DNA of 64,000 nucleotides from JAHWJR01 sp035942035 (GCA_035942035.1 DASZDK010000089.1:6965-70964), one strand, 5' to 3'; counted from the first letter of the stretch, positions 26,774 to 35,695 are shown. Notes: generated by a model from the sequence alone, not told the origin. A program made the numbers and translations.

Positions 26774-27717
26774 CCGGGCGCCGCCGGCGGGTGGTGGTGA
26801 CGGGCGGCGCCGGGTTCCTCGGGTCCCACCTGTGCGACCGCCTGCTCGAGCGAGGGGACGAGGTGGTGGCCATCGACAACCTGGCCACCGGTCGGCTGGC
26901 CAACATCGAGCACCTCTTCGGTCTCGACGGCTTCACCTTCGTCCGCCACGACGTGAGCCAGTACGTCTGGGTCCCGGGGCCGGTCGACGCCGTGTTGCAC
27001 TTCGCCAGCCCGGCGTCGCCCAAGGACTACCTGGAGCTTCCCATCCAGACCCTGAAGGTGGGCAGCCTCGGCACCCACAACACCTTGGGCTTGGCCAAGG
27101 ACAAAGGTGCCCGGTACCTGCTGGCGTCGACCAGCGAGGTCTACGGCGACCCCCAGGTGCACCCCCAACCGGAGGAGTACTGGGGACACGTCAACCCGGT
27201 GGGCCCCCGAGGGGTCTACGACGAGGCGAAGCGCTTCGGCGAGGCCATGGCCATGGCCTACCACCGGGCCCACGGCCTCGATGTCCGGATCGCCCGCATC
27301 TTCAACACGTACGGCCCCCGGATGCGTCCCGCCGACGGGCGGGTGATCGCCAACTTCCTGGTCCAGGCGCTCGAGGGCAAGCCGATCACCGTCTACGGCG
27401 ACGGCACCCAGACTCGCAGCTTCTGCTACGTGGACGACGAGGTCGGAGGGCTGCTGGCCCTGCTCGACTCCGATTACGTGGGCCCGGTCAACATCGGCAA
27501 CCCCACGGAGCACACCGTCACCGACCTGGCCGAGGTGGTGCTGGAGGTGACCGGCTCGGCGTCGTCGCTGGTGTTCGAGCCCCTCCCCGTCGACGACCCG
27601 ACGCAGCGCCGGCCCGACATCACCCTGGCCCACCGGGTGCTGGGCTGGGAGCCCGAGGTGTCGTTGCGGGAGGGCCTGGCCCGCACCGCCGGCTGGCTGG
27701 CGGCGACGGCGACGTGA
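26770..27717 (+). CDS. uxs: UDP-glucuronate decarboxylase (UDP-xylose synthase type)
   Basis: A 315-residue extended short-chain dehydrogenase. Motifs are VVVTGGAGFLGSHLCDRL, HFASPASPKDYLELPIQTLKV (the stretch typical of UXS), STSEVYGDPQVHPQPE, the catalytic YDEAKR, ARIFNTYGPRM, RSFCYVDD and GNPTEHT. The SPASPKDY motif separates UDP-xylose synthases from plain epimerases. It would convert UDP-glucuronate from ugd to UDP-xylose and CO2 with a bound NAD. GTG 26770 overlaps the ugd stop, and its own stop overlaps the next gene. Confidence 0.9.
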   Translation: MTGRRRRVVVTGGAGFLGSHLCDRLLERGDEVVAIDNLATGRLANIEHLFGLDGFTFVRHDVSQYVWVPGPVDAVLHFASPASPKDYLELPIQTLKVGSLGTHNTLGLAKDKGARYLLASTSEVYGDPQVHPQPEEYWGHVNPVGPRGVYDEAKRFGEAMAMAYHRAHGLDVRIARIFNTYGPRMRPADGRVIANFLVQALEGKPITVYGDGTQTRSFCYVDDEVGGLLALLDSDYVGPVNIGNPTEHTVTDLAEVVLEVTGSASSLVFEPLPVDDPTQRRPDITLAHRVLGWEPEVSLREGLARTAGWLAATAT

Positions 27718-28595
27718 CGGGCGGGAGCCCCCCTGCTCGGGTGGCGGCGGTGATCGTCAGCTACAACGTCCGCGACCTCCTGCTGCAGTGCATCGCCAGC
27801 CTCCGTGCCGACGGCGTGGACGACATCGTGGTGGTCGACAACCACTCCCACGACGGCTCGGCGGAGGCGGTCCGCCGGCACGATCCCGGCGTCGACGTGC
27901 TCGGATTGGCCGTCAACCTCGGCTTCGGCGCCGGCGCCAACCGCGGAGTGGCGCGGACCACGACGCCCTACGTCGCCGTCATGAACCCCGACGTGGTCGT
28001 GCAACCGGGCTCCACCAAGGCTCTGGTCGAGGCGCTCGAGCGCGAGCCGCAGCTGGCGGTGGTGGGCCCGCGGATCGAGACGCCGGACGGCAGCCTGTAC
28101 CCCTCGGCCCGCACCTTCCCCGACCTCGTCGACGCCGCCGGCCATGCCTTCCTCCACTTCGTGTGGCCGGGCAACCGCTTCAGCCGCCGGTACCGAATGC
28201 TCGACTGGGACCACGACGCGCCCGCTCACGTCGACTGGGTGGCGGGGACCCACCTCGTCGCCCGCCGCAGCGCCTGGGACGAGGTCGGAGGCTTCGACGA
28301 GGGCTTCTTCATGTACCTCGAGGACGTCGACCTGTGCTGGCGGCTGCGCCAGAAGGGGTGGCGCACGGGCTACGAGCCGGCCGCGGTGGTGACCCACGCC
28401 ATCGGCCGCTCCACCGACCAGACCCCCTACCGCATGATCGCCGCCCACCACCGGTCGCTGTGGCGTTACGCCACCAAGACCGCCACCGGGTGCCGCCGGC
28501 TGCTGCTGCCGGTCATCGCCGTGGCCCTGGCCGTGCGCACGGGGTTGGCGTGGGTGCAGCGGGCCGCTCGCGGCCGCCCTCACGCCGCCGTCTGA
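27714..28595 (+). CDS. GT2 family glycosyltransferase (rhamnosyltransferase-like)
   Basis: A 293-residue GT-A protein: AAVIVSYNVRDLL, VVVDNHSHDGSAEAV, LGFGAGANRGV, the metal motif variant MNPDVVV, GTHLVARRSAWDEVGGFDEGFF, and EDVDLCWRLRQKGW. This matches the WbbL-like branch that often adds rhamnose to a lipid-linked glycan. Overlap with uxs (GTGA at 27714) suggests it may use UDP-xylose or act on the same glycan; donor is not readable from sequence. A short hydrophobic C-terminal stretch may bind the membrane. Confidence 0.85.
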   Translation: MTGGSPPARVAAVIVSYNVRDLLLQCIASLRADGVDDIVVVDNHSHDGSAEAVRRHDPGVDVLGLAVNLGFGAGANRGVARTTTPYVAVMNPDVVVQPGSTKALVEALEREPQLAVVGPRIETPDGSLYPSARTFPDLVDAAGHAFLHFVWPGNRFSRRYRMLDWDHDAPAHVDWVAGTHLVARRSAWDEVGGFDEGFFMYLEDVDLCWRLRQKGWRTGYEPAAVVTHAIGRSTDQTPYRMIAAHHRSLWRYATKTATGCRRLLLPVIAVALAVRTGLAWVQRAARGRPHAAV

Positions 28596-28653
28596 CCCTC
28601 CCACCGGTCGAGGTGGCTCCAGGACCGGTCGCGGCGCCCCGCGTGGAGGTCGT

Positions 28654-28659
28654 TACAGT
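28654..28659 (+). promoter_or_regulatory. Candidate leaderless -10 element for the His-rich membrane protein gene
   Basis: TACAGT lies 9 bases before the ATG at 28669, again without a ribosome site. Confidence 0.45.
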
Positions 28660-28668
28660 GGGCCGGCC

Positions 28669-29454
28669 ATGGGCAGGGCATCCTCCAACAAAAAGGTGTC
28701 GCGAGCAGCGCGAGCGGCGGGCCGGGACAAGAAGAAGTCGCGTAACCTCGCCTGGCCGCTGGCCCTGGCCGCCGTGGTCGTCCTCGGGTCGGTGCTGATC
28801 TTCCTGTCCCGGCCCAAGCAGTCGGAGGCCGAGCCCCCCAAGCTCGGTGACCACTGGCACGTGGCCTACGGCGTGTACGTGTGCGACGGGTTCCTTCCGC
28901 CCCTGGCCGACGTCCAGCGGGACGCCAGCGGCATCCACACCCACCAGGACGGCCTGATCCACATCCATCCCTTCAGCACCCGCTACACCGGTGACGGCGC
29001 CAACCTCGAGGCCTTCGCCCGCCAGGTCGGGCTCGAGCTCAGCGACGACGGGATCTCGTTGCCTGGTGGTGACGCCCTGCGCAACGGCGACGACTGCGGG
29101 GGCGAGCCCGGCGTGGTCCAGGTCAAGGTATGGGACGGCGTCGCCGATGCCGAAGGGCGGCTGGTCGAGAGCGACGTCGCCCAGTTCGCTCTGCCGGAGG
29201 GCTCGCTGGTGACCATCGCCTTCGCACCCGAGGGCGCCGACATCCCCAAGCCGCCGTCGGCCGGGACGGTCCCCGGCGACGTGCCCGGCGGGGCGCCGGT
29301 GGGTGGAGGCCCCGCGGCCGGGAGCCAGGCGCCGGCCCCTCCTGACGGCGACGCAGCCGAGGGCGAGGGCGACGAGCAGGAAGAGGGCTCCCGGGGGGAC
29401 ACCCCGGAGGCCGACACCCCCGAGGGCGACACCACCGCCACGACGTCCCCGTGA
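28669..29454 (+). CDS. Membrane-anchored protein with paired histidines, function unknown
   Basis: A 261-residue protein. The first 27 residues are very basic, one membrane helix spans about 28-46, and the rest is outside. The outside domain has DHWH (His62, His64), Cys72, then IHTHQDGLIHIHPF (His90, 92, 98, 100) and a second Cys in GDDCGG. Three HxH pairs in 40 residues suggest metal binding. The last 70 residues are Pro/Gly/Glu/Asp-rich and disordered. I recall no characterised family. The stop overlaps the next gene (GTGA at 29451), so it is coupled to a nucleotidyltransferase. Confidence 0.7.
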   Translation: MGRASSNKKVSRAARAAGRDKKKSRNLAWPLALAAVVVLGSVLIFLSRPKQSEAEPPKLGDHWHVAYGVYVCDGFLPPLADVQRDASGIHTHQDGLIHIHPFSTRYTGDGANLEAFARQVGLELSDDGISLPGGDALRNGDDCGGEPGVVQVKVWDGVADAEGRLVESDVAQFALPEGSLVTIAFAPEGADIPKPPSAGTVPGDVPGGAPVGGGPAAGSQAPAPPDGDAAEGEGDEQEEGSRGDTPEADTPEGDTTATTSP

Positions 29455-30458
29455 GGGCCGTCGTCCTCGTCGGCGGCTTCGGGACCCGCCTCCGCCCGCT
29501 CACGCTGTCCACGCCCAAACAGATGCTGCCGGTGGCGGGCAGGCCGATGATCGAGTGGGTCGTGGCCCACCTCGCCGCCCACGGGGTCGACGAGGTGGTG
29601 TTGTCGCTCGGCTACCGCCCCGACGCCTTCCGTCGGGCCTACCCCGACGCCACCTGCGCCGGTGTCCGCCTGGTGTACGCCGTCGAGCCGGAGCCGCTGG
29701 ACACTGCCGGCGCCATCCGCTTCGCCGCCGGCGCGGCCGGCATCGACGAGCGCTTCCTGGTGGCCAACGGCGACGTGCTCACCGACATCGACCTCAGCGC
29801 CCTCATGGAGTTCCACGCGCGGGTCGGCGCCTCCGGCACCCTTCAACTGACCCCGGTCGAGGACCCGTCCTCGTTCGGCGTGGTGGCCACCGACGACGAC
29901 GGACGGGTGCGGGCGTTCGTCGAGAAGCCGGCGCCCGGGGAGGCGCCCTCCAGCCTGATCAGCGCCGGCTTCTACGTGCTCGAGCCCGAGGTGCTCGACC
30001 GCATCCCCGAGGGCGGGCGGGTCAACGTCGAGCGGGAGGTCTTCCCCGGCATGGTCGGCGACGGGGTGCTGTGGGCCCGGGCCGAGCAGGCGTGGTGGAT
30101 CGACGTGGGCACGCCCGACCGCTACCTGCAGGCCTCGCTCGACCTCCTCGACCGTGAGCCGCCGCCCTCGGTGGTGCGTAGCGTCGACGCCATGGTCGCC
30201 ACCAGCGCCGTCGTGCGCCGTTCGGCGATCGGCCCCGGCGCCAGGGTGGGGCCACGGGCCGTGGTGGAGGACTCGGTGGTGTTCGCGCGCGGCGTCGTAG
30301 AATCCGACGCGGTGGTGCGCAGGTCGGTCGTGGGGTCTGCGGCGGTGGTCGGGCGGGGCGCGGTGGTGCGCGACGTGTCGGTGCTGGGCAACGGCACCGA
30401 GGTGGCCGAAGGCGCCGAGCTCGCCGGGGTGCTGGTCCCCGGGCCCGAATCGTGGTGA
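29451..30458 (+). CDS. Sugar-1-phosphate nucleotidyltransferase with hexapeptide tail
   Basis: A 335-residue enzyme. The N-terminal nucleotidyltransferase domain has GGFGTRLRPLT, PKQMLPVAG, VNGDVLTDIDL and EKPAPGEAP; the C-terminal part (from about 245) has V/A-rich hexapeptide repeats forming a left-handed beta helix. It activates a sugar 1-phosphate, most like mannose-1-phosphate guanylyltransferase or glucose-1-phosphate uridylyl/thymidylyltransferase; the substrate is not decided by these motifs. It is translationally coupled to the preceding membrane protein. Confidence 0.85.
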   Translation: MRAVVLVGGFGTRLRPLTLSTPKQMLPVAGRPMIEWVVAHLAAHGVDEVVLSLGYRPDAFRRAYPDATCAGVRLVYAVEPEPLDTAGAIRFAAGAAGIDERFLVANGDVLTDIDLSALMEFHARVGASGTLQLTPVEDPSSFGVVATDDDGRVRAFVEKPAPGEAPSSLISAGFYVLEPEVLDRIPEGGRVNVEREVFPGMVGDGVLWARAEQAWWIDVGTPDRYLQASLDLLDREPPPSVVRSVDAMVATSAVVRRSAIGPGARVGPRAVVEDSVVFARGVVESDAVVRRSVVGSAAVVGRGAVVRDVSVLGNGTEVAEGAELAGVLVPGPESW

Positions 30459-30489
30459 CCGTGGGCACGGGCCCCGGCGGGCGGCGCCG

Positions 30490-31458
30490 GTGCCGGAGCG
30501 GGGGCGGGTGAAGGCGCTGGTCACCGGGGGGGCGGGGTTCATCGGCTCCACCCTCGTCGACCGCCTGCTGGCCGAGGGCCACGCCGTCGACGTCGTCGAC
30601 AACCTGTCGACCGGGTCGTTGGCCAACCTGGCCGAGGCCCGTGCCGACCGCGACCACGACCTGCGGGTGCACCAGCTCGACGTCCGCTCGCCGGCGGTGG
30701 TCGAGCTCATCGAGCGCCGGCGTCCCGACGTCGTGTTCCATCTGGCCGCCCAGGCCGATGTGCGGGTCTCGGTCGCCGATCCCCTCCTCGACGCCCAGGT
30801 GAACGTGGTGGGGAGCCTCAACGTGATGGAGGGGGCTCGGGCGGCCGGTTGCCCCAAGGTGGTCTTCGCCTCCAGCGGCGGCACCATCTACGGCGACCCC
30901 GACCCCGCGGACCTTCCGGTGACCGAGTCCCACCCCCAGCGCCCGCTGTCCCCGTACGGGGTGGCCAAGAAGGCGGTGGGGGACTACCTCTACGCCTACC
31001 GGGCATTGCACGGGCTGGAGTTCGTCGTGCTCGCCCTGGCCAACGTGTACGGCCCCCGCCAAGACCCTCACGGCGAGGCCGGCGTGGTCGCCATCTTCGC
31101 CGGCAAGTTGCTGGCCGGCGAGGTGTGCACCGTCTTCGGCGACGGCCTCCAGACGCGCGACTTCGTCTACGTCGACGACGTGGTCGACGCCTTCGTCCGG
31201 GCCGCCGACCGGGGCAGCGGCCTCCTTTGCAACATCGGCACCGGCATCGAGACGTCGGTGCTGCGCCTGCACCAACTCATGGCCGGCGCTGCCGGGGTGC
31301 CCCGGGCGGCGGTCTCGTTCGCCGCGGCCCGGCCCGGGGAGCTGGCACGTTCGGCCCTCGACCCCACCCGTGCCCGCCTGCATCTCGGGTGGGCTCCCTG
31401 GACGAGCATGGAAGACGGGGCCGGCGCCGTCTTGGAATGGTTCGCCGCCCGTCGATGA
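30490..31458 (+). CDS. NAD-dependent sugar epimerase (UDP-glucose 4-epimerase-like)
   Basis: A 322-residue extended short-chain dehydrogenase: ALVTGGAGFIGSTLVDRL, VVDNLSTG, HLAAQADVRVSVADP, SSGGTIYGDP, catalytic YGVAKK, ANVYGPRQDP and RDFVYVDDVVDA. The motif set is that of GalE-like UDP-hexose 4-epimerases. GTG 30490 is the frame's first start; GTG 30508 is equally possible since similarity begins just after it. It probably follows the nucleotidyltransferase in the same transcript, 31 bases apart. Confidence 0.85.
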   Translation: MPERGRVKALVTGGAGFIGSTLVDRLLAEGHAVDVVDNLSTGSLANLAEARADRDHDLRVHQLDVRSPAVVELIERRRPDVVFHLAAQADVRVSVADPLLDAQVNVVGSLNVMEGARAAGCPKVVFASSGGTIYGDPDPADLPVTESHPQRPLSPYGVAKKAVGDYLYAYRALHGLEFVVLALANVYGPRQDPHGEAGVVAIFAGKLLAGEVCTVFGDGLQTRDFVYVDDVVDAFVRAADRGSGLLCNIGTGIETSVLRLHQLMAGAAGVPRAAVSFAAARPGELARSALDPTRARLHLGWAPWTSMEDGAGAVLEWFAARR

Positions 31459-31527
31459 GCCGGGCGACCGTGCGTCGACTGCGACCGCCGGGTTCCACCC
31501 AGTGGCGCTGACGGGCGTGGTCCACCG

Positions 31528-33741
31528 CTACCGAACGAGCTCGACGGGGCGCAGCGTGACCTCGCCGGGGGCGCCCTCCATGGCGAACACGTCGACGGTG
31601 TTGGCGCCCGGGCGGAGCAATGACTCGGGCACCAGCACTGCGAATCGGGTCGACCAGACGGTCAAGTGTGCCTCGAGACTGCCCCAGCCGCCGATCACGC
31701 CATTGACCGCCACCACGACTCGCCGTAGCTCCGTGTCGGCTTCTTCCACCTCACCGGACACGTAGACGGGCAGGATAGGCGCCTGGAGATCCACGTCGTC
31801 GTACTGCTCCGGGTCGACGAGGCGAGCCTTCCAGTCGGCCGGTGGACCCTGGGGAAGTTCGACGACCGGTGTGCCGGTGAACTCGACGTGCGGCGGCAGG
31901 CGGTACAGGGCGAGGGGATCGTCGCTAGGGACCGCTGACGCCGGTTGCGCGGCGAGCATGTTGGCGAGCCCCTCGACCGCGTCGATGGTCGCGTACGCCT
32001 TGCCGTCGTCCGGCTCGATGGTGCTGTGCTCGCTTGGGACGAACCGCTTGTCGTCAGCGTGTCGAAGCGCGGGGTTCAACAGAGAACGGCCGTCGACCTC
32101 CCAGCCCATCCCGATGCCGGTGGCGTCGGCGATGGTCGGGACCAGATCGACGATCTCGGTGTTCACGTCAGTGATCCGGCCTTCGACCTGGCCTGGGGCC
32201 TTGATCAACAGGGGCACCCACAGGAGCTCGTGAGCGTTGTTCCGCGAGACACCTCGCCAGAACTCCTCCTCCTGGAACGAGAGGCCATGGTCAGCGACGA
32301 CTATGACATAGGAGTCGTCGTAGCGATCGAGTTCAGCCAAGCGGTCGAGCATCCTCCCTACCTGCTTGTCGGTGTACTGCAGCTGCAGCAGGTGCCGCTG
32401 TCGCCCGAGCTGACCCGCAGTCTCGGTGGTCCACCGCGGGCCCAGGAGGCCGAGCGGATGTGGGTCGCCGGTGTGACTTTGGCCGTCGGGAAGGACCTGC
32501 CAGGGCACGTGGGGCAGAAGCAGGTGGGCGAAGTCCAATTGGGGCCGGCCGTCGTCGGGCTGGAGTGACTCCAGGAAATCGTCGAGGTGCTCGAACCGGC
32601 CGGCGATCAGCCCGAGAAGCGCCTCAAAGGAGGTTTCCCCGACCCCGTCGCCCAAGGACGTCTGAGCCGGGGACGTCACGATTCCTGTCCATAGATCCCA
32701 GGCCAGGGACAGGAGGCGTCCGATGGCCGTGGGATCGGAGGCCTGGTCACACCGCGACGGTGGGCACAGCGACGTGATCGCCTCGTGAACGTTGAGGTCA
32801 TGGCTGTCGCCGAGGAGGGTGAAGAGGTTCTCGACGTAGTCATCTCGCACCGCCTTGGCCTCGGTATGGATGCGCCCGGTCAGGAGGGAGGGGACTGCGA
32901 GGTCGGTGAAGGTGGCCACCGTCGTGGTGTTCCGGTAGAACGTGGCGTCGTCAGCGAACCGGGCGAGGTTGGGGAAAAGCTCGGCGTCGATTCGACCGTC
33001 GCCGTCGAGCAGCGACATGGTGGGCAACTCGTCGAGCACCAGGACCACGAACGACGGCTGGCCCGCCGCCGCCGCCTCCGGCGACGCCGGCGCCGGAGGG
33101 GATGCCGGTGAGGGCGTGAAGATCAGGTTGGCAACCGGCGAGAACGCCAGGAAGACCACGAGGAACGCAGCCGGTGCGGCCGACAAGAACACCAGGTACA
33201 GCCGGGCGGCCTCGAACCGTTCGTAGAGGAAGGCGGCGGCGAGCCCGGCAGCCACCGCCGCGACGAGCACCCACGCCGGTCCCGGCAGCAGGGGGCGGGC
33301 GAACCACGAGATGAACAGGCCCAGAAGAAGACCGACAGCTGCCGATTGGCCCACCCGCCGCGCCCGGCCACCGACCAGACCGGTCGCCGCCGCCAGCGCC
33401 CACACTGCCAGCGCCGGCAGCACCGCAACGCCGATGCCGAACATCACGATGGTGCGTAGGGAGGCGTGGGTGGCGACGAAGGTCTCCGGTGAGTCTCCGA
33501 AGGACCCCAGCACGGGCTGCGCCACGGCGAAGCCGCTCACCGCCAGGATCTCGAGGAAGTAGCGCCCTTCGCGTCGCCACCACGGCCGGCCCGGCCGGCC
33601 CGGTGAACGATTCGTCGATGCCCGTGGCTGCGGCGGCCGCAGTGGTGGTGTCGCAGGCCCGGGGTCGTCGAGGACCACGACGCCGACGACGACTGCGATG
33701 GAAACGGCGACGATGAGGAGGACGACGATGACCGTGAACAT
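31528..33741 (-). CDS. Polytopic membrane protein with alkaline-phosphatase/sulfatase-superfamily domain
   Basis: A 737-residue protein. A first helix (about 4-24) and roughly five more before residue 215 lead to an outside catalytic domain starting FVVLVLDELPTMSLL and including ADDATFYRNTTTVATFTDLAVPSLLTGR, with VIVVADHGLSF further on. These are the metal-binding blocks of the superfamily. The formylglycine C/S-x-P-x-R sulfatase signature is missing, so a phosphotransferase or phosphatase acting on a surface polymer is as likely as a sulfatase. It ends a three-gene minus-strand group with a methyltransferase and a small membrane protein. Confidence 0.78.
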   Translation of the reverse strand: MFTVIVVLLIVAVSIAVVVGVVVLDDPGPATPPLRPPQPRASTNRSPGRPGRPWWRREGRYFLEILAVSGFAVAQPVLGSFGDSPETFVATHASLRTIVMFGIGVAVLPALAVWALAAATGLVGGRARRVGQSAAVGLLLGLFISWFARPLLPGPAWVLVAAVAAGLAAAFLYERFEAARLYLVFLSAAPAAFLVVFLAFSPVANLIFTPSPASPPAPASPEAAAAGQPSFVVLVLDELPTMSLLDGDGRIDAELFPNLARFADDATFYRNTTTVATFTDLAVPSLLTGRIHTEAKAVRDDYVENLFTLLGDSHDLNVHEAITSLCPPSRCDQASDPTAIGRLLSLAWDLWTGIVTSPAQTSLGDGVGETSFEALLGLIAGRFEHLDDFLESLQPDDGRPQLDFAHLLLPHVPWQVLPDGQSHTGDPHPLGLLGPRWTTETAGQLGRQRHLLQLQYTDKQVGRMLDRLAELDRYDDSYVIVVADHGLSFQEEEFWRGVSRNNAHELLWVPLLIKAPGQVEGRITDVNTEIVDLVPTIADATGIGMGWEVDGRSLLNPALRHADDKRFVPSEHSTIEPDDGKAYATIDAVEGLANMLAAQPASAVPSDDPLALYRLPPHVEFTGTPVVELPQGPPADWKARLVDPEQYDDVDLQAPILPVYVSGEVEEADTELRRVVVAVNGVIGGWGSLEAHLTVWSTRFAVLVPESLLRPGANTVDVFAMEGAPGEVTLRPVELVR

Positions 33742-33833
33742 CTAGCGGGGAGGGTGGTGTCGGGTCGGGCGGGCGCGCGTATCCTCCGAGGAACCCATCT
33801 CGCGGGCTCGATTCCTCAGTGCCACCCCTTGGT

Positions 33834-35225
33834 CTAGGGCTCGCACAGGTACAGGGTGCGTGTCCCGCTCGGCACCACCTGGCGCTCTGCGATGTGGAAT
33901 CGGGCGGCCAGGAGCTCTTCGAAGTGGTCGATGCGGTAGTCGTCGAACAGCCCGGCCGGCTTGTTGGACAGCAGCCGACGGGTCATGGGATCGGGGCGGT
34001 CCACGAACTCGACCACCAAGCGGGCTCCGAACTCGTGCAGCCAGTCGACGACCTCGGGCAGGGGCACGTTGGCGGTGATGGCGAGGTGGTGGACCAGGGC
34101 CAGGCTCAGCACGACGTCGGGTCGCACCCGCGCCGCGAACGGGGCCCGCTCCCGGTTTCGCCACCCGAGCCCCGGCGACGGGTCGGACAGGTCCATCACC
34201 AACGGGAGGACGTTGGCGACGCCGTCGTGACGGAGCCGTCGGTACAGACCGTCGATCACGGCCTCGTCGCCGTCGACCGCCACCACCTGCTGGGCGTAAC
34301 TGGCGGCGAGCATCGAATAGGCTCCGTCGTTGGCGCCGAGGTCGAGGACGCACCGTGACGGCCGGGCCGCCAGCGCCGCTTCCACGAAGGCGCGCTTGGC
34401 AGCGGCGTCGTCGTCGGTGTAGGAGCAGGTGTCGCGGTAGTCGGACCACGCCGTGCGGGAGCGCTTGACCTCGAGGCGACGCACCAGCTTGAGGGTCTTG
34501 GCCACGGTGGCCTTGGCCAACTCCGTCCCGAAGCCGGCTCGGCCCAGCTCGGCCTTGACGCTCTCGGAGCTGGAGGTGACCCGTCGCTCGGCCACGCTGT
34601 GGAGGTACACGTGGCGGAAGACTCCCCGCCTGAAGCGGCGCAGGCCCCCGAACATCCCCCGCACGTCGACCGGCTGGAGGCCGTCGAGGCTGCCGCGCAA
34701 CAGGCCCTGGTAGGCGATGCGCAGGTGCGCCTGGATGAGCAGCGGGAACAGGAAGGTCTGGCAGAACTGGCGGTACCCCGGCCACGGGCCGCTGGCCGCC
34801 TCGAACGAGCCGAGGTCGACGAACACCGGCCGGCTGCCCACGAACTGGACGTTGTAGGCGGTGCCGTCCTTGGTGGTGATGTTCTCCTCGAGGGCGGCGA
34901 GCAGCACCTCGAGGTGGCAGATGGCGGCCTCTCGCAGCATGGCAAAGGGCCACTCGAAGGGGTAGGAGACCACCGGGATGCGCTCGTGCTCGAGCACCAG
35001 TGACCACGATTGGCCCCGGGGCCCCGGCGGCGCTTCGGCCTGGTACGGAGCGGTGCGCACGATCTGGCCCTGGTCGACCAAGCGGGGGAAGAAGTCGGTG
35101 CCGGCCAGCTGGCGCCAGTCGGAAGCTCCCTGCTCGCTCAGTCCCCGCAGCACCCGCCCGTCGGCGTAGAAGACGGCCGAATCGGGGTCGCGGAACGACG
35201 CCGGCTCCGGGAGGACACTACCCAC
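33834..35225 (-). CDS. Two-part class I SAM-dependent methyltransferase
   Basis: A 463-residue protein. The C-terminal 170 residues are a Rossmann methyltransferase with motif I VLDLGANDGAYS and VVAVDGDEAV. The first 280 residues form another domain with GTAYNVQFVGSRPVFVDLGSFE and GYRQFCQTFLFPLLIQ, which I cannot name; it may bind the acceptor. GTG 35225 is chosen to avoid overlap with the gene upstream; the frame is open to 35318. Gap to the small membrane gene upstream is 13 bases, so they are likely cotranscribed. Substrate unknown, perhaps a surface glycan. Confidence 0.75.
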   Translation of the reverse strand: MGSVLPEPASFRDPDSAVFYADGRVLRGLSEQGASDWRQLAGTDFFPRLVDQGQIVRTAPYQAEAPPGPRGQSWSLVLEHERIPVVSYPFEWPFAMLREAAICHLEVLLAALEENITTKDGTAYNVQFVGSRPVFVDLGSFEAASGPWPGYRQFCQTFLFPLLIQAHLRIAYQGLLRGSLDGLQPVDVRGMFGGLRRFRRGVFRHVYLHSVAERRVTSSSESVKAELGRAGFGTELAKATVAKTLKLVRRLEVKRSRTAWSDYRDTCSYTDDDAAAKRAFVEAALAARPSRCVLDLGANDGAYSMLAASYAQQVVAVDGDEAVIDGLYRRLRHDGVANVLPLVMDLSDPSPGLGWRNRERAPFAARVRPDVVLSLALVHHLAITANVPLPEVVDWLHEFGARLVVEFVDRPDPMTRRLLSNKPAGLFDDYRIDHFEELLAARFHIAERQVVPSGTRTLYLCEP

Positions 35226-35238
35226 TCCGGACGCTGCG

Positions 35239-35472
35239 TCAGGCCCGCGGTTCGGCTGGCGCGTCGGCGCGCTCCGACACTGTCGAGTCGTGGTCGCCTG
35301 GCCCCTGCGCGGCCGCACGTTGCGCCTCAGCGCGCTGCTTCGGTGAGAAGAAGCCGACGATGCGCCGCCAGCTCATGCGCAATACCACACCGAGACCGGC
35401 GGCGCCGGCCACCACCGCTGAAACGATCAGGCTGCCGGTGCCGGCGTCGAGATACATCAGTTGCTGTTTCAA
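35239..35472 (-). CDS. Small membrane protein of the MYLDAGTGS type
   Basis: A 77-residue protein: a short KQQLMYLDAGTGS start, one membrane helix (SLIVSAVVAGAAGLGVVLR), then a basic and polar tail SWRRIVGFFSPKQRAE. I recall small proteins with a YLDPGSGS-like beginning near polysaccharide methyltransferase and sulfatase-like genes, but know no function. A TTG at 35472 is the likely start because AGGAG sits 7 bases ahead; an ATG five codons later (35457) has no ribosome site. It is the first gene of the minus-strand trio. Confidence 0.65.
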   Translation of the reverse strand: MKQQLMYLDAGTGSLIVSAVVAGAAGLGVVLRMSWRRIVGFFSPKQRAEAQRAAAQGPGDHDSTVSERADAPAEPRA

Positions 35473-35479
35473 AAGGGTT

Positions 35480-35484
35480 CTCCT
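35480..35484 (-). promoter_or_regulatory. Shine-Dalgarno site that fixes a TTG start
   Basis: AGGAG on the minus strand lies 7 bases before the TTG at 35472. It decides in favour of TTG over the in-frame ATG at 35457, which would be 22 bases away. Confidence 0.6.
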
Positions 35485-35680
35485 ACGAGCGGTCGTGGTC
35501 CGTCCGGCGACCATTGCCGGAACGTCACATGACCACGAACTGTAGCCACCAGGGCGGCTGCGGCCAAGAAATGGGCACGCCCAGCACCGGCCCGAGCACA
35601 GCGCGTGGAGGCAGCGTCACCGCCGCCCCCCTCCCCCGCAGGCGAGTGCGCGGCCTCGCGGAGGCGGGAAGGATGGGGGC

Positions 35681-35686
35681 TAACGT
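35681..35686 (+). promoter_or_regulatory. Candidate leaderless -10 element for dprE2
   Basis: TAACGT lies 9 bases before the GTG at 35696. Confidence 0.45.
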
Positions 35687-35695
35687 CGCTTGCCA

